A stretch of DNA of 48,618 nucleotides, taken from NCBI RefSeq assembly GCF_014635985.1, contig NZ_BMDT01000015.1:1-48618 (forward strand). Reading direction: 5' to 3'. The DNA comes from Enterococcus alcedinis (lineage in GTDB: Bacteria > Bacillota > Bacilli > Lactobacillales > Enterococcaceae). The notes under the pieces are model-generated. The model was given only the letters and a program-made list of their open reading frames with translations, was not told the DNA's origin and made no database searches. Below, piece after piece: positions 18,776 to 27,597 of this stretch. The translations under genes were made by a program, and so were the position numbers. Numbering within the stretch: position 1 is the first letter of the stretch; every line of letters starts with the position of its first letter.

Positions 18776-19867
18776 ATGAATAAAATAGAATTTTCAAAAG
18801 ATGATGTTGAAGAAAATTTAGGCTCATCATTTTATAAATATTCAAAAATAGATTCTGGAGTGGATTGTAGAAATTGTTCAGAATGTGAAAGTTGTAAACA
18901 AAAGAAAGAAAAAAGACTTCAAGATAAACTACAAGGAGAAGTTTATTTTTCAAGTCCTCTAGATTTTAATGATATTTTAGACTCCCAATTGGAATCTAAT
19001 TATAATAACAACGATATAGATACTAATAGATTTAGATTAAAATTGAGAGAACTATTTTATAAAGAAATTGAAGAAACTGGAATAAATTTGATAGATGAAT
19101 ATATTCGGAATTTTGATGAAATAAAAAATGGTAATAAAGAAATAATAAAAAATTTAAGAAAAAAACAGTTAGAAAATACAGGGATTCTTTGTTTTACAGA
19201 TAATAATACAAATGCTACTATGTGGGGTTATTATGCTGACAATACAGGGATTTGCATCGAGTATGATACAAGAAATTTAGTTTTTGATATTGTAACAGAT
19301 TTAGTATCGAAAATGAGTCCAGATTTAACTAATTTGCTAATTGAGAAAAAATATAATGAGAGTGATCGTGATATTAGTACTAAGCCAAAAAGAACGCAAT
19401 TTGCAAAAGAGATATTTTGTGATAAAACTGAAGTGAGTAAATCGATAAAAAACAATAAAGTTTTACTAGATCGTACTGTTGAAGAAAGAGTGTTTTTTGT
19501 TCAGAATGTATATACAAAAAGATTATGGGGAAGAAAAGTTCAGTATTGTAGTTCTAGCGAATTGAATCAAATTAAATCTTCTCTATTTGATAACAAAACT
19601 GAATTAAAAGTAACAGGAAAATATTTTACTAAAAATGAGTTTTGGCAACATGAAAATGAATATAGATTTATTTTGTCGTTAGGCGGTCGTAAAGTTATTA
19701 AACTTAGAGAGAAAACTATAAAATCGATTACTTTTGGTTATAACACAGAAATAAAAGTAATAAATAGTATAAAAGAGATTGTCAATAAAACTCAGTTTGG
19801 CAATAGTATTAAGTTTAAAAAAATAAATATTGAAAATAATAATTTGATCGCAAAAGAATTAAATTAA
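18776..19867 (+). CDS. DUF2971-like protein with N-terminal cysteine cluster
   Basis: The 363-aa protein has the layout of DUF2971 proteins: VYFSSPLDFNDILDSQ (about 57-72), ILCFTDNNTNATMWGYYAD followed by NTGICIEYD (about 138-165), and FWQHENEYRFILS near residue 285-297. An unusual cluster, CRNCSECESCKQKK, at about residues 30-43 could bind a metal. The biochemical activity of DUF2971 proteins is not known to me; they occur in defence-rich regions. The ATG at 18776 follows GATGGGG. The gene is AT-rich like the SIR2 gene 329 bp upstream, and the two may have arrived together. Confidence 0.6.
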   Translation: MNKIEFSKDDVEENLGSSFYKYSKIDSGVDCRNCSECESCKQKKEKRLQDKLQGEVYFSSPLDFNDILDSQLESNYNNNDIDTNRFRLKLRELFYKEIEETGINLIDEYIRNFDEIKNGNKEIIKNLRKKQLENTGILCFTDNNTNATMWGYYADNTGICIEYDTRNLVFDIVTDLVSKMSPDLTNLLIEKKYNESDRDISTKPKRTQFAKEIFCDKTEVSKSIKNNKVLLDRTVEERVFFVQNVYTKRLWGRKVQYCSSSELNQIKSSLFDNKTELKVTGKYFTKNEFWQHENEYRFILSLGGRKVIKLREKTIKSITFGYNTEIKVINSIKEIVNKTQFGNSIKFKKINIENNNLIAKELN

Positions 19868-19886
19868 AAACGTAATGTAGACAATA

Positions 19887-19933
19887 AGCGACCCTCAAAA
19901 GTTAGATCTAAAATCTAACTTTTGAGGGTCGCT
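19887..19933. repeat. 20-bp perfect inverted repeat
   Basis: Arms of 20 bp (19887-19906 and 19914-19933, beginning AGCGACCCTCAAAAG) pair perfectly around a 7-nt loop TCTAAAA. No T-run follows directly on the plus strand, so a classical terminator is doubtful, though it may stop transcription in both directions. It marks the end of the AT-rich cargo and the start of a less AT-rich region. Confidence 0.7.
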
Positions 19934-20028
19934 CTAATCATAAAATCCCTTTTTCATAAACTCGATCTTTAATATCTTTCACTCCTCCTCTATACTAGTA
20001 ATAAGACTAAATAATCCTGGAGGACGAA

Positions 20029-20439
20029 ATGAAAAAAGAAATTAATGTTGTAGGTGCAATTATTATAAAAAATAATACAATTTTATGCGCGCAAAGAGGA
20101 GAAACAAAGGCACTGGCGAATCTATGGGAATTTCCTGGTGGAAAAATTGAAGTTGGCGAAACACCGATAGAGGCGTTGAAACGAGAACTAATCGAAGAAT
20201 TAGAAGTAAAGGTTGCTGTTAAAGAGGAAGTTTTTGATCATACATCTTATGAATACGATTTTGGCGTGGTTCATTTAACGACTTTTGTTTGTGAGTTAAT
20301 CGAAGGTGAGCCAGTACTGACGGAACATCGCTCAATTAAATGGTTACGACCGGAAGAGTTATCCGAATTAGAGTGGGCACCGGCAGATATTCCGGCAGTC
20401 AAAAAGCTAGAGAAATACAAAGACCAAGGAGCTATTTAA
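20029..20439 (+). CDS. Nudix hydrolase, MutT-like
   Basis: This 136-aa protein is a Nudix hydrolase of the 8-oxo-dGTP diphosphatase (MutT) type. The Nudix box is complete: GGKIEVGE, TPIEALK, RELIEELEV (about residues 38-60). A CTGGAGGACG ribosome binding site precedes the ATG at 20029. The stop codon is immediately followed by the ATG of a large helicase-nuclease gene, so the two are certainly co-transcribed and probably translationally coupled. The substrate may be an oxidised nucleotide, but given the partner a role in a defence or DNA-repair module is equally possible. Confidence 0.85.
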   Translation: MKKEINVVGAIIIKNNTILCAQRGETKALANLWEFPGGKIEVGETPIEALKRELIEELEVKVAVKEEVFDHTSYEYDFGVVHLTTFVCELIEGEPVLTEHRSIKWLRPEELSELEWAPADIPAVKKLEKYKDQGAI

Positions 20440-23298
20440 ATGGATGTTCTTGAGAAGTCACTGAAAAAGGCATTTATTGATCGAAATCTGGAAGGGTCGA
20501 CTTATGATCCGCAGTTGATTATAAACAAGCCTGAAAAAAATGAGTATTTTCTAAATGTTTTACAAGATGAATTAGATAGTTGCCAAGAGTTTTTCTTTTC
20601 GATTGCCTTTGTTACCCAAAGTGGACTGAATGGTTTAAAAACACATTTATCAGACTTAGCTGAAAAAGGGATAAAAGGACGTTTATTAACATCGACTTAT
20701 TTACACTTTAATCAACCAGAAATGTTTGAATCGTTGTTGGAGATTCCTAATTTGGAGATTCGAATTTCCGAAAAAGAAGGTTTTCATGCGAAAGGATATT
20801 TATTTTCTCAACCAGGTTATCAATCATTTATTATCGGTAGCTCAAATTTAACCATGAATGCATTGAAAATTAACTATGAATGGAATATTCGTTTGACTTC
20901 GTATGAGCATGGAGAATTGATACATCAAATTCGTGAAGATATGAAGATAGAGTGGGCATCATCTATCCCGTTAACAGCTGCCTGGATTGAAAATTATCGT
21001 AAACATTATCAGCCGCAGATTCGCTCATCGGGTGATTTGAAAATGATTGAGGAGAACCCTTTCAATGATTATATCTTGCCTAATACAATGCAAAAATCAG
21101 CGTTGAAAAAAATTGAAGGGTTACGTCAAAGTGGTGCGAAAAAAGGCTTGATTATATCTGCCACAGGTACAGGTAAAACATATCTTGCAGCTTTTGATGT
21201 GTTAAAATCGAAACCGAAAAGAATGCTTTTCATTGTTCATAGAGAGCAAATTTTGAATCATGCAAAAAATTCATTTCGCAAAGTTATTGGTGGCGAAGCT
21301 TCTGATTTTGGTGTTTTATCTGGTAGCAAAAAAGAGTTGGATGCTAAGTATTTATTTGCGACAATTCAAACGATATCAAAGCCTGAATACCAAGAATTAT
21401 TTGAGCCTGATTATTTTGAATATATATTGATTGATGAAGTTCATAAGGCTGGTGCAAAAAGTTATTTGAAAACGTTGGAATACTTTCAGCCAAATTTTTT
21501 ATTAGGTATGACAGCGACACCAGAAAGAACAGATGCCTTTAATATCTTTGAGTTGTTTGATTACAATATCGCTTACGAAATTCGTTTGCAAGAGGCACTA
21601 GAAGAAGACTTACTATGTCCATTTCATTATTTTGGTGTAACAGATTATGAAGTTCAAAATGAAATTATTTCGGAAACCACAGACTTACAGTTCCTAGTAT
21701 CAGCGGAACGTGTTCGATTTTTATTTGAGAAAATGAAGTATTACGGTTGCTCATACAATAACCCTAAAGGTCTTGTTTTTTGTAGTCGAAAAGAAGAAGC
21801 AAGTGAGTTATCGAAACTCTTTAACGAGCAAGGAATTCCTTCTAGTTATTTAGTAGGCCATCATTCAATCGAAGAACGAGAAAAAGAAGTCGAGCGTCTA
21901 GAGTCTGGCGAAATTCAGTATATTTTTACAGTGGATATATTTAACGAAGGAATTGATATTCCAAAAATTAACCAAGTAATTATGTTAAGGAATACGGAAT
22001 CGAGCATTATCTTTATTCAACAATTAGGGAGAGGGTTACGTAAAGATCCATCAAAAGAGTTTGTAACTGTGATCGATTTTATTGGAAATTACAAGAATAA
22101 CTATATGATCCCGATGGCACTATCTGGAGATGTCAGTCGAAATAAAAATAATTTGCGCCAAAAAACATTTGAAACGAACTATATTACAGGGGTTTCCTCC
22201 ATTAACTTTGAAACAATCGCAAAAGAGCGTATTTTTAAATCGATCGACAGTTCGAAAATGGATTCGATGGTTGAACTTCGTCGAATATATTTTGAATTAA
22301 AAAATCGAATCAATCGAATTCCCTATTTAAAGGATTTCCAACAACAAGGGGTTTTAGACCCACTCGTATTATCGAATCGATTTGATCACTATCACGAATT
22401 TTTACTGAAAATCAAAGAGAGTACCGTACAGTTATCAGCCGAATCAAGTCAATTTTTAAAGTTTTTTGGAAAAGAATTAATACAAGGGTTTCGAAAACAT
22501 GAATTGATTCTTATTTATCAGATGCTACAAGGACGAGTGTGTTTGAAAAATAAGGAACTTCAAGAGTTGTTTGAATCGTATGATTTACCAAATGATGAAC
22601 AAACGATTAACTCAATATTAGGTACGCTCAGCTTAGACTTTTATGTTGGTGGACAAAAGAAAAGTTATTTGGGAGCAGCTTTTATTAAGGTGATGAATGA
22701 CGGGATTTTAGCTAGTGATAATTTACTCGAATCTTTGAAAGATCCATATTTCGTTAAACTATTGAATGATTGCTTATCCGTTGCATTAGTAGAATCAAGA
22801 AAATATCAAAATGATCAACCATTTACTTTGTATAAAAAATATCGAAGAAGAGATACGATTCGTTTGTTGAATTGGGAAGAACAAATGGTTGATCAAAATA
22901 TTGGTGGTTATACGTATAAGAATGGAAAATTTGTTATTTTTGTTACTTTACATAAAGAGGAAGACTTTAAAGGGGCATTAATGGCATATGAAGATAAGCT
23001 GATTGATGAGAATACGTTACATTATTTTACGAAATCACCTCGAACAATTCATTCGCCAGAAGTAAAAATTTTACAAAACCCTGATGATTGGGAAATCCAT
23101 GTCTTTGCTCAAAAATCAAACGATGAAGGCATTGACTTTTATTACTTAGGTGAGGTTATGCCAGATCAAAAATCAATTATTCAAGTAGAAAAGCCTGTTA
23201 AAGATGGTAAAAAACAAAGTGTTGTTCAGATGGATTTGAAATTTAAAGCAACAATCGATTCTAAATTGTTTACTTATTTATCTAAAATTGCAGATTAA
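20440..23298 (+). CDS. PLD-nuclease/DEAH helicase protein (DUF3427-type)
   Basis: The 952-aa protein joins an N-terminal phospholipase-D-type nuclease domain (FHAKGYLFS about 111-119, then IIGSSNLTMNALK) to a superfamily 2 helicase: Walker A SATGTGKTY (about 243-251), DEVH box LIDEVHKAG, LLGMTATPERTD, and motifs V/VI VDIFNEGIDIP and QQLGRGLRK. The remaining 350 or so residues fit DUF3427-type C-termini. The PLD site has one HxK; a second copy is not obvious, so a dimer may form the active site. It starts one base after the Nudix gene stop. Such fusions are thought to act on DNA in restriction-like defence or repair, and the role here is unproven. Confidence 0.82.
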   Translation: MDVLEKSLKKAFIDRNLEGSTYDPQLIINKPEKNEYFLNVLQDELDSCQEFFFSIAFVTQSGLNGLKTHLSDLAEKGIKGRLLTSTYLHFNQPEMFESLLEIPNLEIRISEKEGFHAKGYLFSQPGYQSFIIGSSNLTMNALKINYEWNIRLTSYEHGELIHQIREDMKIEWASSIPLTAAWIENYRKHYQPQIRSSGDLKMIEENPFNDYILPNTMQKSALKKIEGLRQSGAKKGLIISATGTGKTYLAAFDVLKSKPKRMLFIVHREQILNHAKNSFRKVIGGEASDFGVLSGSKKELDAKYLFATIQTISKPEYQELFEPDYFEYILIDEVHKAGAKSYLKTLEYFQPNFLLGMTATPERTDAFNIFELFDYNIAYEIRLQEALEEDLLCPFHYFGVTDYEVQNEIISETTDLQFLVSAERVRFLFEKMKYYGCSYNNPKGLVFCSRKEEASELSKLFNEQGIPSSYLVGHHSIEEREKEVERLESGEIQYIFTVDIFNEGIDIPKINQVIMLRNTESSIIFIQQLGRGLRKDPSKEFVTVIDFIGNYKNNYMIPMALSGDVSRNKNNLRQKTFETNYITGVSSINFETIAKERIFKSIDSSKMDSMVELRRIYFELKNRINRIPYLKDFQQQGVLDPLVLSNRFDHYHEFLLKIKESTVQLSAESSQFLKFFGKELIQGFRKHELILIYQMLQGRVCLKNKELQELFESYDLPNDEQTINSILGTLSLDFYVGGQKKSYLGAAFIKVMNDGILASDNLLESLKDPYFVKLLNDCLSVALVESRKYQNDQPFTLYKKYRRRDTIRLLNWEEQMVDQNIGGYTYKNGKFVIFVTLHKEEDFKGALMAYEDKLIDENTLHYFTKSPRTIHSPEVKILQNPDDWEIHVFAQKSNDEGIDFYYLGEVMPDQKSIIQVEKPVKDGKKQSVVQMDLKFKATIDSKLFTYLSKIAD

Positions 23299-23652
23299 GG
23301 TATGATAGTTTTAAAATTTGTGTCTATATAAAATCATTGAAAGCAACCTCATTTTATCAGGACTATGAATTATAAAATGAGGCAGGAAATCTTAAATGAT
23401 TCCATCTGTCGATAGCACTAGCCTATTAGATTGATTATGTCGAAAAAATAAAGAATTAAGTGTCTCTGTCAATATACTTGAAAAGATAAAAATTCGGTGC
23501 AAAATACCATTGTTTTCTATTCTCTCTTTTCTTCAATGTGAAACGAAGCGGAAACAAAGTTGGGGTAGATATCAAATCAGTATATACATAATACATCTAC
23601 TATTTGTTTTTTTTTATTGCTCCTATATTGATTAATATATTTGATTGAACAT
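23299..23652. other. Intergenic region after the helicase gene
   Basis: No gene is visible. A hairpin CTCATTTTAT (about 23350) with ATAAAATGAG (about 23372), without a proper T-run, may end the helicase transcript. The rest is AT-rich and featureless. Confidence 0.4.
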
Positions 23653-23720
23653 AAAAAATCCCCACTTATTCTCATACTCAAAAGTTTATTACTTTTCAAG
23701 ATATGAGAATAAGTGAGGAT
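23653..23720 (-). terminator. Terminator of the fucosidase gene
   Basis: CACTTATTCTCATA (23663-23676) pairs with TATGAGAATAAGTG (23702-23715). Read on the minus strand, the stem is followed by GGATTTTTTATG, so it ends the minus-strand gene at 23783. Confidence 0.8.
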
Positions 23721-23782
23721 TGAAATCAATTACTGTTATTCGTTTGTTAGAAGCTTTGAGACTTCTTGTTGATAGTACTTAA

Positions 23783-24751
23783 TTATCGTTTCAACCAACC
23801 TTCGGGAATCTCATTAAGTTGGTTAGGTTGGGCATACAAATGCCCGAATTCAGCAAAGCGCTGTTTGAGATTATCATCAACTGTTCCGGAATTGTTGGGA
23901 GAAATATTCATTAAGTAGACGATGTTTTTTTCGCTATCAGGTTTTACTTTTTCGTAAAAGGCCCATTCAGCGGATTTTAAATCAGTTGTTTCATGTCTTT
24001 CTTTCCAAAACCAATTTTCAGTATAAATATTGCAACTAGCCCCTGGACCGACAAAGTTTTCAGGGGCTTCTTGCCCAGCAGCATTCTCAAAAAAGACGAT
24101 GTCTGTCGTTGACATATCGGAACCGCTACCAATATTCATCAGTAAACAGTTCGGTTGAATGGATTTAACCAGTTCATCGATTTCAGCAAAAGGTAAGTCT
24201 GTAAAACTAGGACCACCCCAAGGCGCATTCCATCCATCAATGATCAGGAAAGGTATTTCGCCGTAATTAGTTAATAATTCTCTCAATTGATTTTTGATGA
24301 AGTTTTTATCTTCAGAAGTGCATTTGGTTTCGGTAATGCCGTGTTCCAAATCGAGCATTGAAAAATAAAGTCCAGGTAAAATATCCATCGCTCTAAAGGC
24401 TTTTAAGTATTCACTGACGACATCCACGTCAAAGGGGCTATGCGTAATGGAATGATTTGTTGTCTCAGTTGGCCACAAGCAAAAGCCCTCATGGTGTTTG
24501 GCGGTTAGTGCAGCAAATTGTGCTTGCCCAGATTTTGCAACTTGAGCCCACTCCTGGCAATTTAAATTTTGGGGATTCCAAGTCATAGGATTAAATGGAT
24601 GCCGATTCGGATCGTTTTTATCCGTAATACCAAAGTCCCAATCACTAATATCCGAATCATGAAACTGCTCAGTGGCACTGTTAAAGTGAATAAATGCTCC
24701 GTTTCTTAAGTTAATAAAGTTGCGCTGTAATTCAAGTAAGTTGTTTTTCAT
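23783..24751 (-). CDS. Alpha-L-fucosidase-like glycoside hydrolase (GH29)
   Basis: GH29 enzymes release alpha-L-fucose from glycans by a retaining mechanism. The 322-aa protein shows FAALTAKHHEGFCLWPT (the GH29 histidine pair) and LIIDGWNAPWGG with a candidate nucleophile aspartate. At 322 residues it is a bare catalytic domain without carbohydrate-binding modules, and it has no signal peptide, so it would work in the cytoplasm on imported sugars. AAGGAGTCAGG precedes the ATG at 24751. It is divergent from an AraC regulator gene, which probably controls it. Some GH29-like proteins of this size act on other sugars, so substrate specificity is uncertain. Confidence 0.75.
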   Translation of the reverse strand: MKNNLLELQRNFINLRNGAFIHFNSATEQFHDSDISDWDFGITDKNDPNRHPFNPMTWNPQNLNCQEWAQVAKSGQAQFAALTAKHHEGFCLWPTETTNHSITHSPFDVDVVSEYLKAFRAMDILPGLYFSMLDLEHGITETKCTSEDKNFIKNQLRELLTNYGEIPFLIIDGWNAPWGGPSFTDLPFAEIDELVKSIQPNCLLMNIGSGSDMSTTDIVFFENAAGQEAPENFVGPGASCNIYTENWFWKERHETTDLKSAEWAFYEKVKPDSEKNIVYLMNISPNNSGTVDDNLKQRFAEFGHLYAQPNQLNEIPEGWLKR

Positions 24752-24881
24752 TGTTTAGCCTGACTCCTTCTTAATTTGCTGTTTATTTTTATTTGTACTG
24801 TAATTCTAGCAAGTTGTGATGGTCTTTGATAGTTATCTCATGTACACTTATAGTAAAAAAATGACTTTTGGACGGTGAATT

Positions 24882-25691
24882 ATGCATTATGAATTAAATC
24901 GCTTTGGTAGTGATAATTATTGGGAATATGCTCGTCATACAAATTTTAGCTATGCGCCACATTTTCATCGCTCGCTAGAATTTATTTACTTAGAATATGG
25001 GAAGTTAACAATTATTCAGGCAAATACGGTTACTCAGTTAGAAGCAGGGGAGTCATTGCTTTTTTTACCAAATGAAATTCATGGCTACGAAAGTAATGGG
25101 GGATCATTGTTTCACTCGCTTGTTTTTTCTCCAGATTTTGTTTCATCTTTTATTAATAAAGTTGCTGGGAAAAGGGCAGTCAATGCCACGTTTGTTCTAC
25201 GAGATATTTGCTTTGCAGATGAGTCAGTGATTTCCAAGCTATTCACTAATGAGTTTTCACTGAGAGGGCTCCTGTTTATCATTTGTGGTAATTTTTATGA
25301 TCAAGCAGACTGGGTACCAGAGGGGAATCAAAAAACCAATTTACTCTATCAAATTATTGATTATATTGGTCGTCATTTTAAAGAAAATCTGCAATTAGAG
25401 TCGCTCGCAAAAGCACTTGGCTATGATCCATCCTATCTTTCACGCTATATTTCAGCGAATATGAAGACGAATTTTCATCAATATTTGACGTCTTTTCGAC
25501 TATCCTATGCCATAGAGCTTTTGCTACAAACAGATAAACAAATCGGGACGATTGCATTCCAATCGGGTTTCCCAAGTATTCGGACATTCAATAATGCTTT
25601 TAAAAAAATATATAATATGACACCGACTGAGTATAAAAAAATGAAAAAGATTGATAATAACGATTATTTAGCTAAGAAACGTTTGAATTAA
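24882..25691 (+). CDS. AraC family transcriptional regulator
   Basis: The 269-aa protein has an N-terminal cupin sugar-sensing domain (FSYAPHFHRSLEFIYLEYG, about 22-40) and two C-terminal HTH motifs (LESLAKALGYDPSYLSRYI, about 172-190, and IAFQSGFPSIRTFNNAFKK, about 226-244, ending in TPTEYKK). It likely activates the divergently transcribed fucosidase gene, and perhaps the ThuA-like gene downstream, in response to a sugar. The ATG at 24882 follows GGACGGTG. Confidence 0.9.
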   Translation: MHYELNRFGSDNYWEYARHTNFSYAPHFHRSLEFIYLEYGKLTIIQANTVTQLEAGESLLFLPNEIHGYESNGGSLFHSLVFSPDFVSSFINKVAGKRAVNATFVLRDICFADESVISKLFTNEFSLRGLLFIICGNFYDQADWVPEGNQKTNLLYQIIDYIGRHFKENLQLESLAKALGYDPSYLSRYISANMKTNFHQYLTSFRLSYAIELLLQTDKQIGTIAFQSGFPSIRTFNNAFKKIYNMTPTEYKKMKKIDNNDYLAKKRLN

Positions 25692-25748
25692 ACGCTAACT
25701 ACTCTAAATCGGACTACTTAGATGATAAGGCTAGGTTAGTATATGCCG

Positions 25749-26417
25749 TTATTCTGTCGTCGTTCGACATGCCCACTGAAAACCTTGCAAGGTTAATTTT
25801 TCGACCATTGGTAGTTGACAGGTTGCTAAGTCGTGTCCAAATGAATGGTAGAAGATGTGTCCTTTACCCCAGTTTTTTACCCATGCAACAGGTAAGCTAA
25901 TAGGGGATGGATTCATTGCATTTGGATGGTCTTTTGTAGCAAAAGTAGTGTTTGCTAGGATGTGAACAGCCGGATCAACTAATAAATAGTATTGTTCCGT
26001 TTGAACGGAAAAATCTGCAACCCCTTGTGTGATCGCATGCTCTGTGTCAGTGATGTTCACTGTATAATGTTGTTCGAGTCCTCCTGGATGATCGACAAAG
26101 AGTCCACCAGTTAAGAACTGCCATTGTTTGCTATTTTGAAAGGCTGAAGTTAAGCCACCATGGATCCCCGCTAAGCCACAGCCCTCAGAAATGACTTGCT
26201 GTAAGTTTGCGATTGCTTGCTCTATAATCTCACCACGTGTCCAATTCATCACGATTAAATCATAGTTTCTAAGTGCGTGATAGTCATTCAAAATGTTTAG
26301 ATCATCGACTAATGTAACGTGATAACCAATTGATTCGAGTTGCTCAGATAAGTAGTAACTAATTTCTTTAGGGGAGTGACCTGGCCAACCACCGTAAATG
26401 ATTAATACTTTTATCAT
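25749..26417 (-). CDS. ThuA-like domain protein
   Basis: This 222-aa protein has the glutamine-amidotransferase-like fold of ThuA proteins: IIYGGWPGHSPKE (about 6-18), LIVMNWTRGEI, GCGLAGIHGG (about 96-105) and WGKGHIFYHSFGHD (about 185-198). ThuA-like proteins occur in sugar and trehalose utilisation gene sets, and their exact reaction is not settled. A GGAGGCATGAAGG ribosome binding site precedes the ATG. Together with the fucosidase and the AraC gene it suggests use of an unusual glycan or sugar derivative. Confidence 0.8.
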   Translation of the reverse strand: MIKVLIIYGGWPGHSPKEISYYLSEQLESIGYHVTLVDDLNILNDYHALRNYDLIVMNWTRGEIIEQAIANLQQVISEGCGLAGIHGGLTSAFQNSKQWQFLTGGLFVDHPGGLEQHYTVNITDTEHAITQGVADFSVQTEQYYLLVDPAVHILANTTFATKDHPNAMNPSPISLPVAWVKNWGKGHIFYHSFGHDLATCQLPMVEKLTLQGFQWACRTTTE

Positions 26418-26590
26418 CCTTCATGCCTCCAATTTCTGTAAGTCTTTCATAAAAGTATAACGTAGAATCGAAAGAAACGATAGAATTAGCCTTCACTCAC
26501 GTTGATTTCACAAACAGCAATTCCTGAGAATCTTGCGTATTATGCTATACTTATCGAGGTTCTTATTTGTTATTTTGGAGGAGTTTTTTT

Positions 26591-27496
26591 ATGCGTTTCA
26601 AACATTTTTGGGAGCTGGCAGAAGTTTACACAGCGCCTTTAAATATCTTTTTAGTTTTAATTGGGGCATCGTATGCTCAGTTTCAATTCGATGCTTCATT
26701 GAATGTCCCTTTTTTGATTTATACGCTCATTATTTTATCGTTTCATGTGACAGTCAATATTTTCAATAATTATATGGACTACAAAAATGCTTCGGAAGAT
26801 CATCAGTATAAGCAAAAATCGAATATTATTGGTCGGGAACATCTTTCGTTAACAGTCGTTTTTCGTTATTTTCTATTTTTTATGGCGCTATCAAGTGTAC
26901 TGGGTGCTCTGCTAATTTGGATGACAAGTATTTGGTTAATGATTCCAGGTGTTGTCGGTTTTTATATTGGGTTATTTTATTCAGCGGGTCCTAGGCCATT
27001 AAATAGTTTACCCATTGCGGAAACGGTGACGGCCCTTGCGAGTGGTTATTTCATTCCATTAGTTGCACTTTATGTCCTTGTCTATCAGGAACCAGCATTC
27101 TTTAATTCCAGTGTGATGTTAAATGTTTTGCTTGTGTGTTTACCGCTTGTTTTAATGATGTTTAACAATTTATTGGCAAACAATACGTGTGATTTAGAAG
27201 AAGACATCGTCAACCACCGGAAAACATTGGTTTATTATATCGGTAAACATAGAGCCGTAAGAATCTTGAAATTTAATTTTATCGTGAGTTTTTTATTATT
27301 ACCAACGCTCGTTGTATTTGATAAGGCACCGTGGCCAGTGGCGTTACTTGTTTTGATATTGCCACTTTTACTGCGTAAGTTGCAGCCGTACTTTACGAAA
27401 CAGGACAAACAAAAGACGTTTCCTTTAGTTTTAATGACTATGTCCGTTTTAATGATGGGTTATCCTTGTTTGTATTTGATTGGTTTGTTTTTTTAA
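26591..27496 (+). CDS. menA: MenA-like UbiA prenyltransferase
   Basis: MenA attaches the polyprenyl chain to 1,4-dihydroxy-2-naphthoate in menaquinone synthesis. The 301-aa membrane protein has the two aspartate-rich UbiA motifs, NIFNNYMDYKNASED and NNTCDLEEDIVNHRKTL, and about eight hydrophobic segments. The start at 26591 is preferred because TTTGGAGGAG lies just upstream; an in-frame ATG at 26567 would put the ribosome binding site inside the gene. It stands alone. In fermentative lactic acid bacteria a lone MenA homologue may make demethylmenaquinone from an imported precursor. A clear terminator follows. Confidence 0.85.
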   Translation: MRFKHFWELAEVYTAPLNIFLVLIGASYAQFQFDASLNVPFLIYTLIILSFHVTVNIFNNYMDYKNASEDHQYKQKSNIIGREHLSLTVVFRYFLFFMALSSVLGALLIWMTSIWLMIPGVVGFYIGLFYSAGPRPLNSLPIAETVTALASGYFIPLVALYVLVYQEPAFFNSSVMLNVLLVCLPLVLMMFNNLLANNTCDLEEDIVNHRKTLVYYIGKHRAVRILKFNFIVSFLLLPTLVVFDKAPWPVALLVLILPLLLRKLQPYFTKQDKQKTFPLVLMTMSVLMMGYPCLYLIGLFF

Positions 27497-27507
27497 CGTA
27501 AGAAGAA

Positions 27508-27543
27508 AAGAGCACGCAAGAAATTTCTTGTGTGCTCTTTTTA
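27508..27543 (+). terminator. Terminator after menA
   Basis: A long stem, AAAGAGCACGCAAGAAA with TTTCTTGTGTGCTCTTT, ends in a T-run. Confidence 0.9.
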
Positions 27544-27597
27544 TTTGTCGTTTCATGATTATGAAAGTAACCGACTCGTTGATGCTGGTTAATCATT

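Noticed and set aside
26533-26769. Small ORF overlapping the menA start
   Set aside because: It is in a different frame of menA, with no ribosome binding site; the MenA frame has clear motifs.
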